A stretch of DNA of 60,000 nucleotides from Hydractinia symbiolongicarpus (taxonomy: Eukaryota > Cnidaria > Hydrozoa > Anthoathecata > Hydractiniidae), in contig NC_079881.1 of the NCBI RefSeq assembly GCF_029227915.1, positions 4,714,001 through 4,774,000 on the forward strand, in the 5' to 3' direction. The translations under genes and the position numbers were made by a program. Below are positions 1 to 12,600 of the stretch, one piece after another (positions within the stretch are counted from its first letter, which is position 1; the number at the start of each line of letters is the position of its first letter). The notes under the pieces are model-generated. The model ran no database searches. It was given only the letters and a program-made list of their open reading frames with translations, and was not told the origin of the DNA.

Positions 1-1352
1 GCGTAAGACTGTTGTAATAAGAAGGTTGTACTTACTACAAAGAATTAATTGATCATCTTATTGTTTTTCTTTTACATCTATAAACATTTCACATTAAAAA
101 ATGTCAGATACTTCTTACAACTTTGTTTACAAAGAGTTGACGGAAGCATAAAAAATATACGAATTACAGAAAGGAAAATAAAGGATTCTGATTCTTAAAA
201 CTTTTTTTATTTGGTTGCCTCAATTATATGCAGCTGAATATGCTTATAATTTATTCTCATGAAACATACACTTTACTACTTAATTTGGTATTATTTTTCG
301 CTTAATAATGCTAATATAATATACTTTAACTAAAATGTTAGATATAAACAGTATATACATTGTTCTGTATTTTAAGAACAAGAATAGTATGCTGTGCTAA
401 AGTTTTTTTAAGGTGTATTGTGTGTGAGGCTATAAAACATCTTGAAATTTACACTTTCTTTAAAGAACATCTGTATTTTTTTTTGTTTTGTAAATGTTTG
501 TCTTATATATAACCTTCACAGAGTATTTTACTTGCTATGATAATAAACACATGTAAAAATTCATTTCTCATTTCTAAAATACATGGTTGGACTATTTAGA
601 GGGTTAAGTTTTTGAAAGATTGTTTTATATAATTTGTTTACAAATTATTAATAATGTGTTTTCTGATTTTATGTTACCATAATAATTTTTTGTGGTAAAA
701 ACTAGTTTATTATATTTATATATAGAAGATATATATTTAGCTCTGTTTCACCTTTTTATGGATGAGTACTATTCACACCATGATATTAGAAATATTTGTA
801 ATTTTCTAACAACAAAACTTTGCAGTCTAATACACTGCGTATTCCAAGTTAATCCTTGTATAATAAGAAAAAAACGTGCAATCAGCAATAAATATTGTCA
901 TTAAAAACTTGTTTTTAAATGCGTCATAAGTGGTGTAATTATAACAGTGTTTTATTTCTAAGAAATTACTTAGAATCACTTACAAGTCAACAAAACACAA
1001 TATGCACACTTTTTTCATGGACTGTTGCAGAACTTCCTTGTAATTAATTTTGTTTGCTATGTTTTTTTATGTAAATACCTTTCATGAACACAAGCTATGA
1101 TTAAAATTTAAGAATACAGCGAGAACAAGTCTTTGCTCACCAAATAACAATGTGTTTTTTTTTGGCAAGCTCATATATTTGTTTTTAAAATGTTTTCTCT
1201 GTTATGCATACATTTTATTTTTACAAGAACGAAATTCAATACTTTTTTATTTAGTTTAGTTATGGGAAAGTGAAACAAATAGTGTGACGATTACTGTTGC
1301 CACTTTCATTGTGATGATTTAAAAACTATGTATATATATTCTATTTTTATAG
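1..1352. other. Upstream non-coding region of the first gene
   Basis: AT-rich sequence without a convincing coding exon. The tract at 1340-1352 ends in a pyrimidine-rich stretch plus AG, which looks like a splice acceptor. This suggests that the first gene has an upstream non-coding exon and that part of this stretch is its first intron. A 70-residue open frame at 692-904 has no recognisable features and I treat it as chance. Confidence 0.4.
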
Positions 1353-1389
1353 ATCTGTTGAAGTATAACAATTAGCAAGTTCGATTTTT

Positions 1390-4300
1390 ATGGATAGCAA
1401 AGTATCCAAGACAAATATGGATGCCTTAGATTGCCTAGCAACAACTGCAGAAAAGTTACATGAAAAATCAAACGATGCACACCTGAGTACAACAAGCAGT
1501 TTCTCGCAAGTTAGAAGCGCATCTCACACTATATCAATGCCACCAGCTCCGATTAGTAAATCAAGTTATATTTCATCGTTTTTAAATAATACAAATTTCA
1601 ATCCTATGCACCTGCAGGGTGGCGTACCAAGAAGTAGCAGACATGAAATGTTTATGCCTACCTCGCCTGCATATAGTAAACACTATCGAAGTGAGCATCT
1701 AGACATGGTTCCAAGTTACCCGATGCAAACATCTTCAATGAAAGAACTCGTTGCGTCCTGTATAAAGTCGACTAGGTCTGGCTCTCCAGCATCTTCAAAA
1801 TCTCCATTCTACATGCAGACAGAGCCACCTAATTTGTCCCGAATTAATTCACCATCGAGTGATTTACTTCAGAATTTATCATCTGAACCAAACAAGTCAG
1901 CCTTTGATGTTGTTTCACCAAGAGGAAATGAAAATGTTGACTCAGAAAACCAGGAAAGAAACATGCAAAGACAGTCAACTATTACTTCTGGAAATAGTAT
2001 TCCTGAGCAGCCACCAATGTTGTTTCGTATTAACCCAATACCAAACAAGGCGAGCTCATTGTTTGAAACACTCGTTCAAGAAAGTCAAAAAATTTTGTCA
2101 ACTCAGGAACAGGAGGAAAAGCGCAAGCAAATGTCTGCCATTAAGTTTCATGATGCGAAAACATTTTTATCCGAAGGCCTTGTTAAAGTAAAGGAAGAAG
2201 ATAAAAAGTCAAGAGAAATAATGCTTATCTCGCCGCAGAAAAAACAAATCCGAAAGCGAAAAATGAAAAACTCTGTAAGTAGTAGTGTTGACTCTAAGAG
2301 AGCTCACGGTGGCCCACCTTTTAATCCCAGTGCTTCTCCCCCCAAAGAAAACACCCCTGCTAGTGCTCTATGTACACTACACGAACATACACTGTTAAAA
2401 ATGGCTACCCGTGGTTTTTGGAGTGGCGATAGAGGACCACTGCAAGATGTCTTTCGACTAACAAGAGTTGAAAATTCGGATCTGCAGTACAACATCAAAG
2501 AAATAACGAGACATTGTTATAACGTAGTCAAGCAGAAACTCGAAGCTGTTGGAAATGAGATGGATATCATGCATCGTCACATGAGAAGTTACGTTGACGA
2601 ACTAGATAGGTATGAAAGAAACCTTTTTTTTCATTCTGCTTTAATCTAGCAAAAAATTATGGGACTATAGGACAAAAATCAGCATATTAAAAACAAAAAA
2701 AATACATGGAATATCTTGTTCTTATTGGTGTATACACCCGCGTATGTATGTATATATGACCTGATTCGAAAATTATTTAAAACGCATTTTTCGGTTTCGT
2801 TATCCCTTTCTACTGTTAAAGCCGAATTATTACATGAATAGTGTAGTGTAATAGATGAATAGAATGAAAGATGCAATTGTGCATCCAAATTAAAGTAATC
2901 TCATTTTTCTTTTGCTGTATCCGTCTGTTTAGCATGAAAATCCTTTTTTTTTATAGTTATCTTGAGAGAATTTATCCAGTCTCTTCGGTTGCTATAAACA
3001 TCTATTTACCGACAGCTTCTGATTACGTTGCTGCAACGTGGCATGGAATTGTGCCGACAGGTATGTGCTGTGATATGGATACCTACCACACAGCGAATTT
3101 TGGCAGAAATTGCAGAAAGATTAATTAAGTCGTCATGCGCGAGAATAAATACATATCATATCCGCTAAAACATCACGAAAAATATAAGAAACAAAAGTTT
3201 TTCTCCTTTTTGAAATTTGTTGACAATTCATGAAAATTGAATTTTTTTTAACAATTTATGCGTGCGAATTTTCAAATATTATCTTTTACTCTCACAATAT
3301 GATTCTTTGACTTACGATTCAATGTAAATTTTCCCTGAAATTTGTACTGCCCAACATCTAACAAAAAATCTATTTCACCTTCTTAGTTGTAATTGTATGT
3401 TATTCGTTTAGGTTGGTCGGAATATAGACGCGCTGTTGTAATTCGAGAAGTATTCGAAGTGCTGTATTATTTCAGTACAAAGCTTCAAAAAATCCCACAA
3501 TTCGATCCAAAGTTCTTCGATAAAGATGAACCCGACAAAACACTCTACCCGATTTCCATAAACAACGACGCTAACAACAACGACACTAACAATAACGACA
3601 ATAATGAATCAGAGTCGTCTAATACTAACTCACCAGCGGAGAAAAATATAGACACTGTGGGCTTCAACGTTAAGTATTCAAGGGCTTTCGAAGCACTATG
3701 GACTCGCACTGCACCTCATGAACCATTTCTAATTCTAGATGACTTAGTACAGTTAAAGTTGCGAGAATACTTAGAAAAACACCCGGTCGAAAAATATGCA
3801 CCTAGTGACAGCGCCATTATTGTTGTGGATAACAAGAAGTACAAAGCGAAAGAAATGCTCGGTTATTTTCGTCGCGGTGTTCAGTTAGTCGATTATTCGA
3901 AAGAAACAGGGGGTATGGTGGTTGATACTATATCCACGATTAAAAACGTTTCCATAACCAGTGCAGTTCGAAAGATACCCCCTGGGAAGATAAGCAAACT
4001 CGTGCATCCTGATTTACACCTGGAAAACTACACGAACGCTATTCTACAAGTGGGTTGCGTTGCTTCTGATGTGTTACCCGCGATGTCAGTAAACAGAATA
4101 CGAGGACGAAAGAGAAGAATGAAACAGTATGACGAAAATAACAAAAAGGAAAGAAAAGTTAAGGAGGAGAAACACGTGATCGTAAAACAAGAAGAAAGCG
4201 TGATTGTAGAAAAGAGGAAACTTGAGAGCATTGCGACTTTCTGCGAACCACTGGAACCAAAGCGAAACATGCCGCAGGAATTATTAAACCATGGTGAAAA

Positions 4301-5065
4301 GGAGACGGAAAGAAATTTAAACTCTTCAGCTACTATTGAACAAAATGCATTCAATACGCATTTTCAATTGATGCAACAAGACAATAACAAAACCAGTCAT
4401 GACGAGGAACTTGATATGAAAACAGTTGAATACAAACCAGCAAGTTTAATGTCAGTTAATCAGGACTTTCTCTTTAACCAAGAACAGCTGCTCAATCATA
4501 GGATGTTCGCATCAGGTAAGACATCACTTATGCATAGTTCAATTATATCTTATTTTATAAACATAAAAAATAGTTATTTACCCATGCAATACGCCGATAT
4601 ACGGTTGTCGCACATAGTTTCTACATCACTATACTTCGTTCATTCCTATCACGACAGGATTACGGCAGCTATTTTGCGTACAAGCCGAATTACGGCTGTA
4701 ATTGTAAGAAAGATTCAAGGGTCCGCTGTCAGTAAATTATATATTTTTTCGTGTAACCCAGAATAAAGCTGCACACAGCTATTATGAACAGACAGAAAAC
4801 GAGTATTAATATCAAAGATATCTGTCCACTTTGTTTAGATCCGATGCGGCCGAAACCAGAACTTCCAGCTTCATATTCTCCAGACATACTATCCTCCATG
4901 CATTTTTCGCCTGGTACATCCGGTGAACTATTCTCACTGCATCTTATGATCGACAGTTATCGGCGAGCAGCTAAATATCTCCTAGATACGGCGAATCACC
5001 TCGAGTTGGTAGCAAGGCGTGGTGGAAACGCCCCAATGAAAAGAGACCAACCTAATACTGACTGA
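1390..5065 (+). CDS. Unrecognised 904-residue, probably nuclear protein (4 exons)
   Basis: I do not recognise this protein. Four coding exons join in frame: 1390-2609, 2957-3060, 3412-4515 and 4779-5065, all with GT-AG junctions and matching phases (2, 1, 1). Residues 1-340 are Ser/Pro-rich and look disordered, with a basic patch near 283-294 (KKQIRKRKMKN). The block from about 345 to 475 (exon 1 end, exon 2, exon 3 start) is hydrophobic and aromatic and looks folded. An Asn/Asp-rich low-complexity insert follows near 483-500, then a second folded-looking block (about 520-665). Next come a highly basic Lys/Arg segment around 670-690, an acidic-basic tail, and a C-terminal exon opening with a CPLC pair. 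Two basic clusters suggest nuclear localisation, which is inference. The start was chosen because an acceptor-like AG at 1352 lies just upstream and this ATG opens the long frame. Candidate poly(A) signals lie at 5739 and 5896. Confidence 0.75.
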
Positions 5066-8000
5066 TGGCGAGTCTGATCAACAAAATTAAACAGTGTGGC
5101 GAAAATCACATATGACAAAGTCAATAGAACAACGACAAAATCTGTAACACCGACAAATCCAAATGGAACCAAAAATAAGTCGTTATGCCGACAATTTTAT
5201 GTAACACCAGAGGTTGAAAGATAACGAGCGTTAAGCGCAAGGTCGAAATCAGAGGTAATTTATTTAAAGGAAGTTTCTTAAGGGGGGTTAAATAATATTC
5301 TAAAAATCGTTTTCTGACATATACTTATTGGCTTTTTGAAAGTTCTGACTTGTTCCTTATTTTACCTCGATCCCTCAACTGTTTTGCTTGTACTTTGTAT
5401 CGCTTGTATAGTTGTGTTTATATCCCGTGTTTTGATGATTTTTAATTGATTGAATTTTCAATGGCCTGTTTACACATGGTGGAATTGTCTTGCTGTTGAA
5501 CTTGGAGCTTGATTGCAATCATTGTAACACCTAAATTACATTTGTAAAAAAGGGAACATATCAGAACTATTTTTAGAGTGATTTGTGATAGTTGTGAATA
5601 TTTAGCGGAATATTTGTTTTGTATGGATTATCGAAACAAAGACGTTTGATTGGTTAATGTTTAATTCGAATTTGTTTTATTCCTTCAAATTGTCTGCTGG
5701 GACAGACTTCTGTTAGTTTCCGAGACAGTTGTTATGTTAATAAACGAATCTGATTGGCTGTGCTAATCGTCACATATGTACTAATTGTCGCAGTCAACAT
5801 TCGAGAGCTAATCTCTTTTGTGGAGATGGTGTTCTCCTCCGCACGTCTTTAAAACTAGTGTTTATTCTTTCTTCGTGGATCGTGTATATATTTCAAATAA
5901 ATATATAGTTTTCTGATATATCTATTTTTGAGAGAGTTTTATTTTTGTTCTATTGTATATATGCTTTGATTTGAAGAGTATCTGTAAATTATTTACTTGT
6001 TTTTTTTGGTTTGTATGTGTGACCAAGAATGGTTACATGATCTTTTTTTAAAAAAAACTCTAAGAAAAATAACACTTATATTTAACTTTATTTTTCTGAT
6101 CAAGTTCGGTTAATGTTTCAGATAAAATTCATTTTTCACTTCCAAAATCAAGTTTTCAATCATGAATTAAAAAATTACGTAGATGTTTTTTGTATATATC
6201 GGCTAACCTTTTGTAAATGATTGGCTGCCATTTTAATTGGTTTCCTTATAATTAATTTCTTTGACAAATTACCCATGTTTTGTCTCCTTTTAATAATCCC
6301 CCTTTGCTTTAAAAATATCTACGAAAAAGATAATGTATGTATATTATGACGGAGATAATGTATGTATATTATGGAGATTTTTATGACGATTATACTGTAT
6401 GTATACTACGTAAAAAAATTCTTGACTTTAACTAATACTGTATTTCTAATTTACATGTTCTATTTGATAAAGTTTTTGCGTGAAGTGAAACAGCTCGTTA
6501 TTAAATATTAAGCAGACAAATTTATAAAGTGCTCACAATTTTCGCTAATATTTCCGCTAATTTATCTCCCAAATAATGTTTTTTCTAAAATTTCTAATCC
6601 TAATAATTGCCTTATGAGCTGTGCCTTTTTATCCTCTTAATCAATGGCACTCTATTTGTTAAGCAACAATGGTAAGCACCTCTAAAGATTAAAATTTTAC
6701 GCCTTGTTTTACTATAATGCGGATGGATGTAGTTACAACTGCTTCAAGAGCACTTTCGAAATGTCACCTTTTACGAAAATGGTGTTGCCAAACAGACGAA
6801 GTTATGCAAGCTGAACATGTTACCCAGGTTTGAACACTTTAATTGGCGTATTTTCTCTAATAAACCCCGCTTCCTAATAACCCCTGGCTTCTAATAACCA
6901 CGTCACATGAGACGTTAGTTGAAAATACAAACTTACGATAAAGAAAACACTGCAATTGGCTGTTTTACATTCGTGTTGTGGTTGCTGTTTCTTCGTCAGG
7001 TTTGTCGTCGGTCCCTATATTATTTTTTTATGTCACAATTTTTCCGCCTTCTTGCAAGATTGAGGTAAAGGGCACAGGAAACGTCGCTCTCTATTAAACG
7101 CAGCCCTCGACACAGCATCGTTGTGTTTGAGAAAAAACGGTTTCCTTCGTTTAAAAGTTCGAGTAATAATTGGTAGGTTGACTTTTCTCAAGGTGTTGAT
7201 AAAACAGTTGTTGTAATTAAAAGAATTGTCAAATTTATATCCATTATATTTATATCCATAAGTACGTGAACAAAAGTTTCCCCCCCCCAAAAAAAATGTA
7301 CGCCGTTGCTAAATATATAGCTTGCAGGCCGGTTCGTAACCTCGACCCTAGGGCCTGTTGCTTGTTTTATATGAGAGGATGAAAAGGTTAAGTCATCAAA
7401 AACACTAAAGACCCTGGGATCGAGGTTGGATAATTTATAAATCGTTTAAAATTACAACAATTTTCGCGAACAAAAAATGTCCGCAAATCGCCCAATACCC
7501 GAAAAATGATTAATTTTTGCGAATTGATAGAAATCAGATATTTCGCAGGAATTTATTTTCTCCAATATGCCTTTTGACTAAAAAAGTTGATGCTGACATT
7601 TTCTGAAAATTAAGAACATAATCAGACCTGATGTTTACTTTTTTAAAAAAAAACACAAATAAGAAATTTATAAGTGTTAAAGTGTTAAGTTTTGTTTTGT
7701 GGAAAAACAATTCAGAGATTTTGGTACTAGTTTTGAGAAAAAAACCGATAACAGACGTGCACTGTTTACAATGTTCTTATATATTTTAAATCTTTTAAAT
7801 CATAACAATCGTATATAAAACACTTCCAAAGGATTACAGACAAAAACATGTATGTATACTAAGTTTTGATTTCCTTGTATTATATTAACCACCATCATTT
7901 AGAAACAAGTCATTAACTTCAACTAATGAGGGTATGCTTTACAAAAAACAATGCTATGAAAAAGTTATTATATAACTACCCACACTTTTTTGCTGCATCT

Positions 8001-9034
8001 TATTAACAGAAAGACTTATTACCAATATGGAAATTGATTCAGCAGAAAGTAAAGACAGATAAACCTTTTAAATCATTGAATACAAAATTATCTCCAATTG
8101 TATAAAAAAAAGTTTAATACATGTGAAAATATATGAGCACAAAAATTTTATGTAAACATTTCATATATAGCAACAAACATATACACAAGTATGGTATTCT
8201 AATCTCTATAAATATAAACAAATATTCAAATTCTAGGATGAAATTTGACATATAGAACCAATTAAAAATAAAATAAAATAAAACTATTTATTTGTTTTGA
8301 GACAACAGATACACAGGCTCGAATGTTTTTTATATACAAATTTAGTCATGCATATTCTTTTCTTGTTCGATAAGTTAAATTTACTTTGGGAAACCACTTC
8401 AAAAACTTTTTAAAAATCATCCTGAAAATGTTATATATAAACCCTGGGTTGGATGTAATAATAAATGCTCCAAATTAGTAATTTTTATCTTCTGCTGTTC
8501 TTTTTTGTCCAGCATGACACTGCAATCAATAATTAAAAGTACACATTCATCGATGCAATTTTTGGTAATTTGGTTTAAATAATTATTGGCTGAAGAATAG
8601 GAGCTACAATGTTTGTAGATACCCAAATTTACATGGAGAACAGTTTTCTATTATATGATATGATACATATATTAAATTCTTCATTTTAAACCTAATTTAA
8701 AAAGTTCAAAATAAAGAAAAGGACAAAAGGTCACTCATAGGAAGAATAGGACCTCTCCTCATTTACAATTTTTTTCTTACTGTGCTATAAAATGCTCGAT
8801 TAAGATTAGAGTGGGCACTTTTTCTTAGGAAACTCTAATGTTTGTAAAATATAAAAGCAAAAGCTCATGTAAAATCTTGGACTGCAAAATCTGTGTTTTA
8901 AAAAAGGTGAAGTAGTCTTTGGGATTTTCTTTTGCTACTGATGAAACACTGCATTGAGTATATAGCTAATGAATTTGTTTATGATCTTTTTTGGCATAAG
9001 ACAATTCTTGCTAGTAAAATTTTTGAGGAAAAAT
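5066..9034. other. 3' UTR and intergenic region, no gene seen
   Basis: The first part is probably the 3' UTR of the upstream gene, with AATAAA at 5739-5744 and 5896-5901. The rest is AT-rich with short repeats: a duplicated ATGTATGTATATTATG stretch near 6333-6375, repeated CTAATAACC motifs near 6864-6900, and a TTTCGCAGGAATTTATTTTC motif near 7541-7560 that recurs near 17954. An 85-residue minus frame at 7033-7290 looks like chance. Confidence 0.45.
7337..7429. mobile_element. Short palindromic element (MITE-like)
   Basis: The left end AACCTCGACCCTAGGG is an imperfect inverted match to the right end ACCCTGGGATCGAGGTTG, about 93 bp in all, with no coding capacity. This is the layout of a miniature inverted-repeat element. 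A related inverted pair lies at 59742-59807, and a single half-site (AACCTCGTCCTCAGGG) lies near 53757. No target duplication is clear. Confidence 0.5.
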
Positions 9035-9040
9035 TTTATT
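9035..9040 (-). terminator. Candidate poly(A) signal
   Basis: TTTATT on the plus strand reads AATAAA on the minus strand, about 120 bases beyond the stop codon of the small minus-strand gene at 9157-9471. Confidence 0.4.
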
Positions 9041-9156
9041 TGCCTTAGTCCTGTAACCATTGATAATATTTAACTTTAGAAAAGTATCTAAAACGAACTA
9101 ATTTTCCACCAGATTTTGTCTTGTTTTGTTAGCGAGCCAGCTAGCGAGCTAAATGG

Positions 9157-9471
9157 TTACAACTTTGTATCATCACACGAATCCTTTTTCTCCTTATCTG
9201 TTTCTCCGTTTGCTTCTTGGTTTTCTTCTTCAGTAATACTAGAATTCAACCTTCCATCCACATATTCGTCGTCATAATCATCTTCTTCTTGGCTTGATTT
9301 AAGTTCATTAATCATTCCTCCCAACTGGATAAACTGTCTTGTTAGCTCTTTATCAATCGTTTTAACTTCCTTAATTTCAGATTTTAGTCTTGCTAACATA
9401 TCTTCCATTCTTGACTTTTGTTCAGTCCATGAAGGCGAGCTTTTGCTTTCATTAGAACTAAATTCCTTCAT
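9157..9471 (-). CDS. Small coiled-coil, acidic-tail protein, FAM89/LURAP1-like
   Basis: Single-exon frame of 104 residues. Residues 20-60 form a heptad-like helix that includes MLARLKSEIKEVKTIDKEL and then a QFIQLGGMINELK stretch. The spacing of Leu, Glu, Asp and Gln resembles the leucine-repeat segment shared by FAM89A/B and LURAP1 adaptor proteins, which link actin regulators such as MRCK or LIMK. The remainder (61-104) is strongly acidic and looks disordered. Vertebrate FAM89 proteins are longer at the N-terminus, so this would be a short member. It is divergent from RSL1D1, with 163 bases between the two ATGs. A GTAAGT just upstream of the ATG (about 9488-9493) could be a 5' UTR splice donor, so an alternative transcript structure is possible. 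That this is a gene is likely; the family assignment is tentative. Confidence 0.55.
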   Translation of the reverse strand: MKEFSSNESKSSPSWTEQKSRMEDMLARLKSEIKEVKTIDKELTRQFIQLGGMINELKSSQEEDDYDDEYVDGRLNSSITEEENQEANGETDKEKKDSCDDTKL

Positions 9472-9634
9472 TTTAAAATTCAGCAGACACTTACCTTACT
9501 GACTCACGAAAAGATAGTTTTTTGTCGCGAATGTGATCTGTTCTGTTGTGTCTGTTTTGAACACCATTTTTATTTAGCACTCTCCACCACGGGAACTATT
9601 GCAAAAAATCGGGTTACCTGAAAAAATTGACAAA
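9472..9634. promoter_or_regulatory. Candidate bidirectional promoter
   Basis: Only 163 bases separate the divergent start codons of the small acidic protein and RSL1D1, so both promoters and both 5' UTRs must lie in or overlap this segment. No TATA box is evident on either strand. That is typical of housekeeping promoters, but there is no direct evidence of transcription starts. Confidence 0.5.
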
Positions 9635-12600
9635 ATGGCCGACGCAAGCATGGCTAAAGAAGACAGTATAGAGAAAATACCATTTAGCAAAAAACAGGTA
9701 TATAGCTAGCTATATGTGACTATTTTGTAAGGAAACAGTTTTCATATAATAAAACCTCGAAAAAGAGAAACAGTTTTTATACTGTTTTATACTTTTTATA
9801 CAGTTTTTTTACTGTATACTTAGCTATAACCAGATTTTATGTTTGACTTTTAGAAACTGTTTGGCTGGGCTGGGGGATAGGGGTAAAATGTAGATTTGAT
9901 TAAAACTCCAGGTAGATTCGAATAAAACTCCAGTACTGAGACAACCCCTGAAGTACCTGGAATTCCATATAGAGTGGATTAACCCATATAACAGCCATGG
10001 GCCAATTATGGCCAGAGATATAATGTTATGTATAACTTCATATATTTGTTACAATGTTATGTTAATTCCTTGTTGGAAACACTTAAGAACCTTTTAGCTT
10101 CGAAAAAAACCAAAGTTCATTAATTGGATCGCTTAATTTGTCAAGAAATGTTGGTTCGAAGCTTCTCGCCACTAACTGTGCACATTAATAATGGCTGGCA
10201 AAATATTTTTTCGAAAATTCTTGGAACTCTCATGAAACATTGTGAATAGGTAAAATTCAATAAGTCTGTGTAAATTATATACTTGGTGCTGTCCTTTATC
10301 CACCTCGTAAACAGTTCCTTATCCAGACTAGAGCCTTGGAAATAATAGACCCAGGAATTTTCCACATTAAAACAAAATATGGCGCCCTAATACGGCCATG
10401 TACATTTTAAGTGGATTTAATGCATTAAACAATGTAAAGTTTCAGTTTAACAATAAATATTGTAATAAACAACCTGTTGTTATTGTTTGCTTTGGCATTG
10501 TTCCTTTTACTATCTTTCATCGTGACAAAACAACCACATGGTTGTTCTCGCAATAAAAATGGGCCCTGGGTGGGTCACAAACTGAGCTAGCATGCTTTAG
10601 GGGACTGGAAACGAATGTGAAGCATTTTGGGAGTGTTATCAATTGGCATATAAGAATGTTTAACTCCCTCTATTGCAGATTATACTATAATGACCAGATT
10701 TGAGTGTCTATTAAGAAAATAATTGGTGGCCGGTTTAGGGAGAAGTGGCAGCAAATGGGCATTTTGGCTAAGTTGTTGTTTTCTCTGTTTACCCTGGGTC
10801 TGTCTGTGCCGTACACGTGACAAATGGCCATAATGGTGCACAAGCATACCTATACTTATCAGAACCAGACAATAGTTGTTTATCATAACCGATAACAAGT
10901 TGCGAAGGTAGATGTAAACACTGGCCGTATATGGCCGAACTCCCTCTATATAATATTTTTAGGTTTATTGGCAGGGCTTTTCTCTATTAGTCAAAGATTT
11001 TAATAAAGAAACCCAAATAGATAAATTCAGTTGTTTACATTTTCAGTGGTAAGTTCTTTCGGTTTGGTATTTGCATGACAGAAAAAATGATGGGGGCACT
11101 ACCGTATTTTCCGGTATATAACCCGCGGGTTATAAGTTGATTTTTACGACTTCCACTGTTGGTGCGGGTTATAATGTGGTGCGGGTTATAATGTGGTGCG
11201 GGTTATGTGATAAGTTTTATATTTTCTGTTATTTATTGTGAAATTTAAAGTTTGTACATTCAATGAAGAAAATACTGCCAACGGGATGCGCACATTAATA
11301 TAACTGCATGCGCAATCCTATATCTATGTAATCTTACTTCAACTACGTGATTTAATTTTTTTCACACAGTGAAATTGCTTTAAATTTCTATTGCTTGCCA
11401 GCACTAATATTACGAGCTCTCTTGCCGAAGCACAATTCTGGAGATCATTTTTCTTTTGTGTTGAATGTAATTCTAATCTATTTATATCTTTGCAATCACA
11501 TTGAGCACATTGAAATGATTTGCTTCTGGTAATAGAGCAATATAGCAGGTATAATTTTAGGTTTAATTGACACGTATTTCACAACCTAGGACTTAATTAT
11601 TAAATTCTGTTAAAAATATTAAAGAATGTTAAAATTAAAGTATAGATAATAATTTTCTTTTTTTATTTTCGCTACCTTCGAGCAACAGGTGGCCACTGAA
11701 AATATCAAAAATAAATATAAAATACAATTGATAAGACACACGCAACTATCTCCTCCTCATTGCCACCATTCATTTTATCATGCACACTGTGGTTGATGGG
11801 ATATAAATAGATAACAAAATTCTATAAACATTAGAAAAGAACGTTCTGTACATCACTGTTACAGACAATCCGTGATAATTATTATGTTAATTATTTCTAT
11901 ACCAAAAAAACTTAAATATGCATAAAAAACAGAGATTTTACTTTAGATTTATAACCTGATAGCATGGGTTTTTTTTATTTGTGTGTTTGTTTAATCGCAG
12001 GAAGTAAGAGTTATTATTGGCTGAAACAAATGTCTACAAATAAAGGGAAAAGAGCATTGTCAAATTAATTTTAATTCATTATTATTTCGGCAATAGGAGA
12101 CAAGGAAGTTAAGACTGAGAGTCGCTAGTTCAGACACTCGGTTCTCGTGTTTGGTTCACGAGTTAAAACGTCCCACACTTGTCTCCATCATGAAAAAAGC
12201 AGAACACACGCACATGTTTATAAAATGATTAGGGTATGTAAAAATACGCTGAATTTTTTTCTTAACACGATAATGTGCTAAATGTACTGTCTAAAATAAG
12301 ATGCTGCTAATAAATAAAAAATGACCCCAGTTTCACCACCGTTACACGAAAAAAAGATAACCCACAGAGAAAGTATAACCCTTGGGACAAGAACAAAATG
12401 GCAAACCATCGCAGTGAGTACATGGCATGAGTCATGGTATGAGCATCTCTTCTTTCTTTGTTTAAATTTAATTATATGGTATTTACTTATTATAAATAAC
12501 TTTCAACAACAAACCAAGATGTTTTGTTAATTTTATTTACCCGGGGTAACGTGTTAATGCTTTCAATGATTTTAATCATTTGATAGTGGCACAGTGTTTC

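Noticed and set aside
692-904. 70-residue frame upstream of the first gene
   Set aside because: AT-rich chance frame rich in Tyr, Leu and Ile; no splice context or recognisable motif.
12096-12186. Functional tRNA gene
   Set aside because: The closing stem is too long and no correct anticodon or T-loop can be placed.
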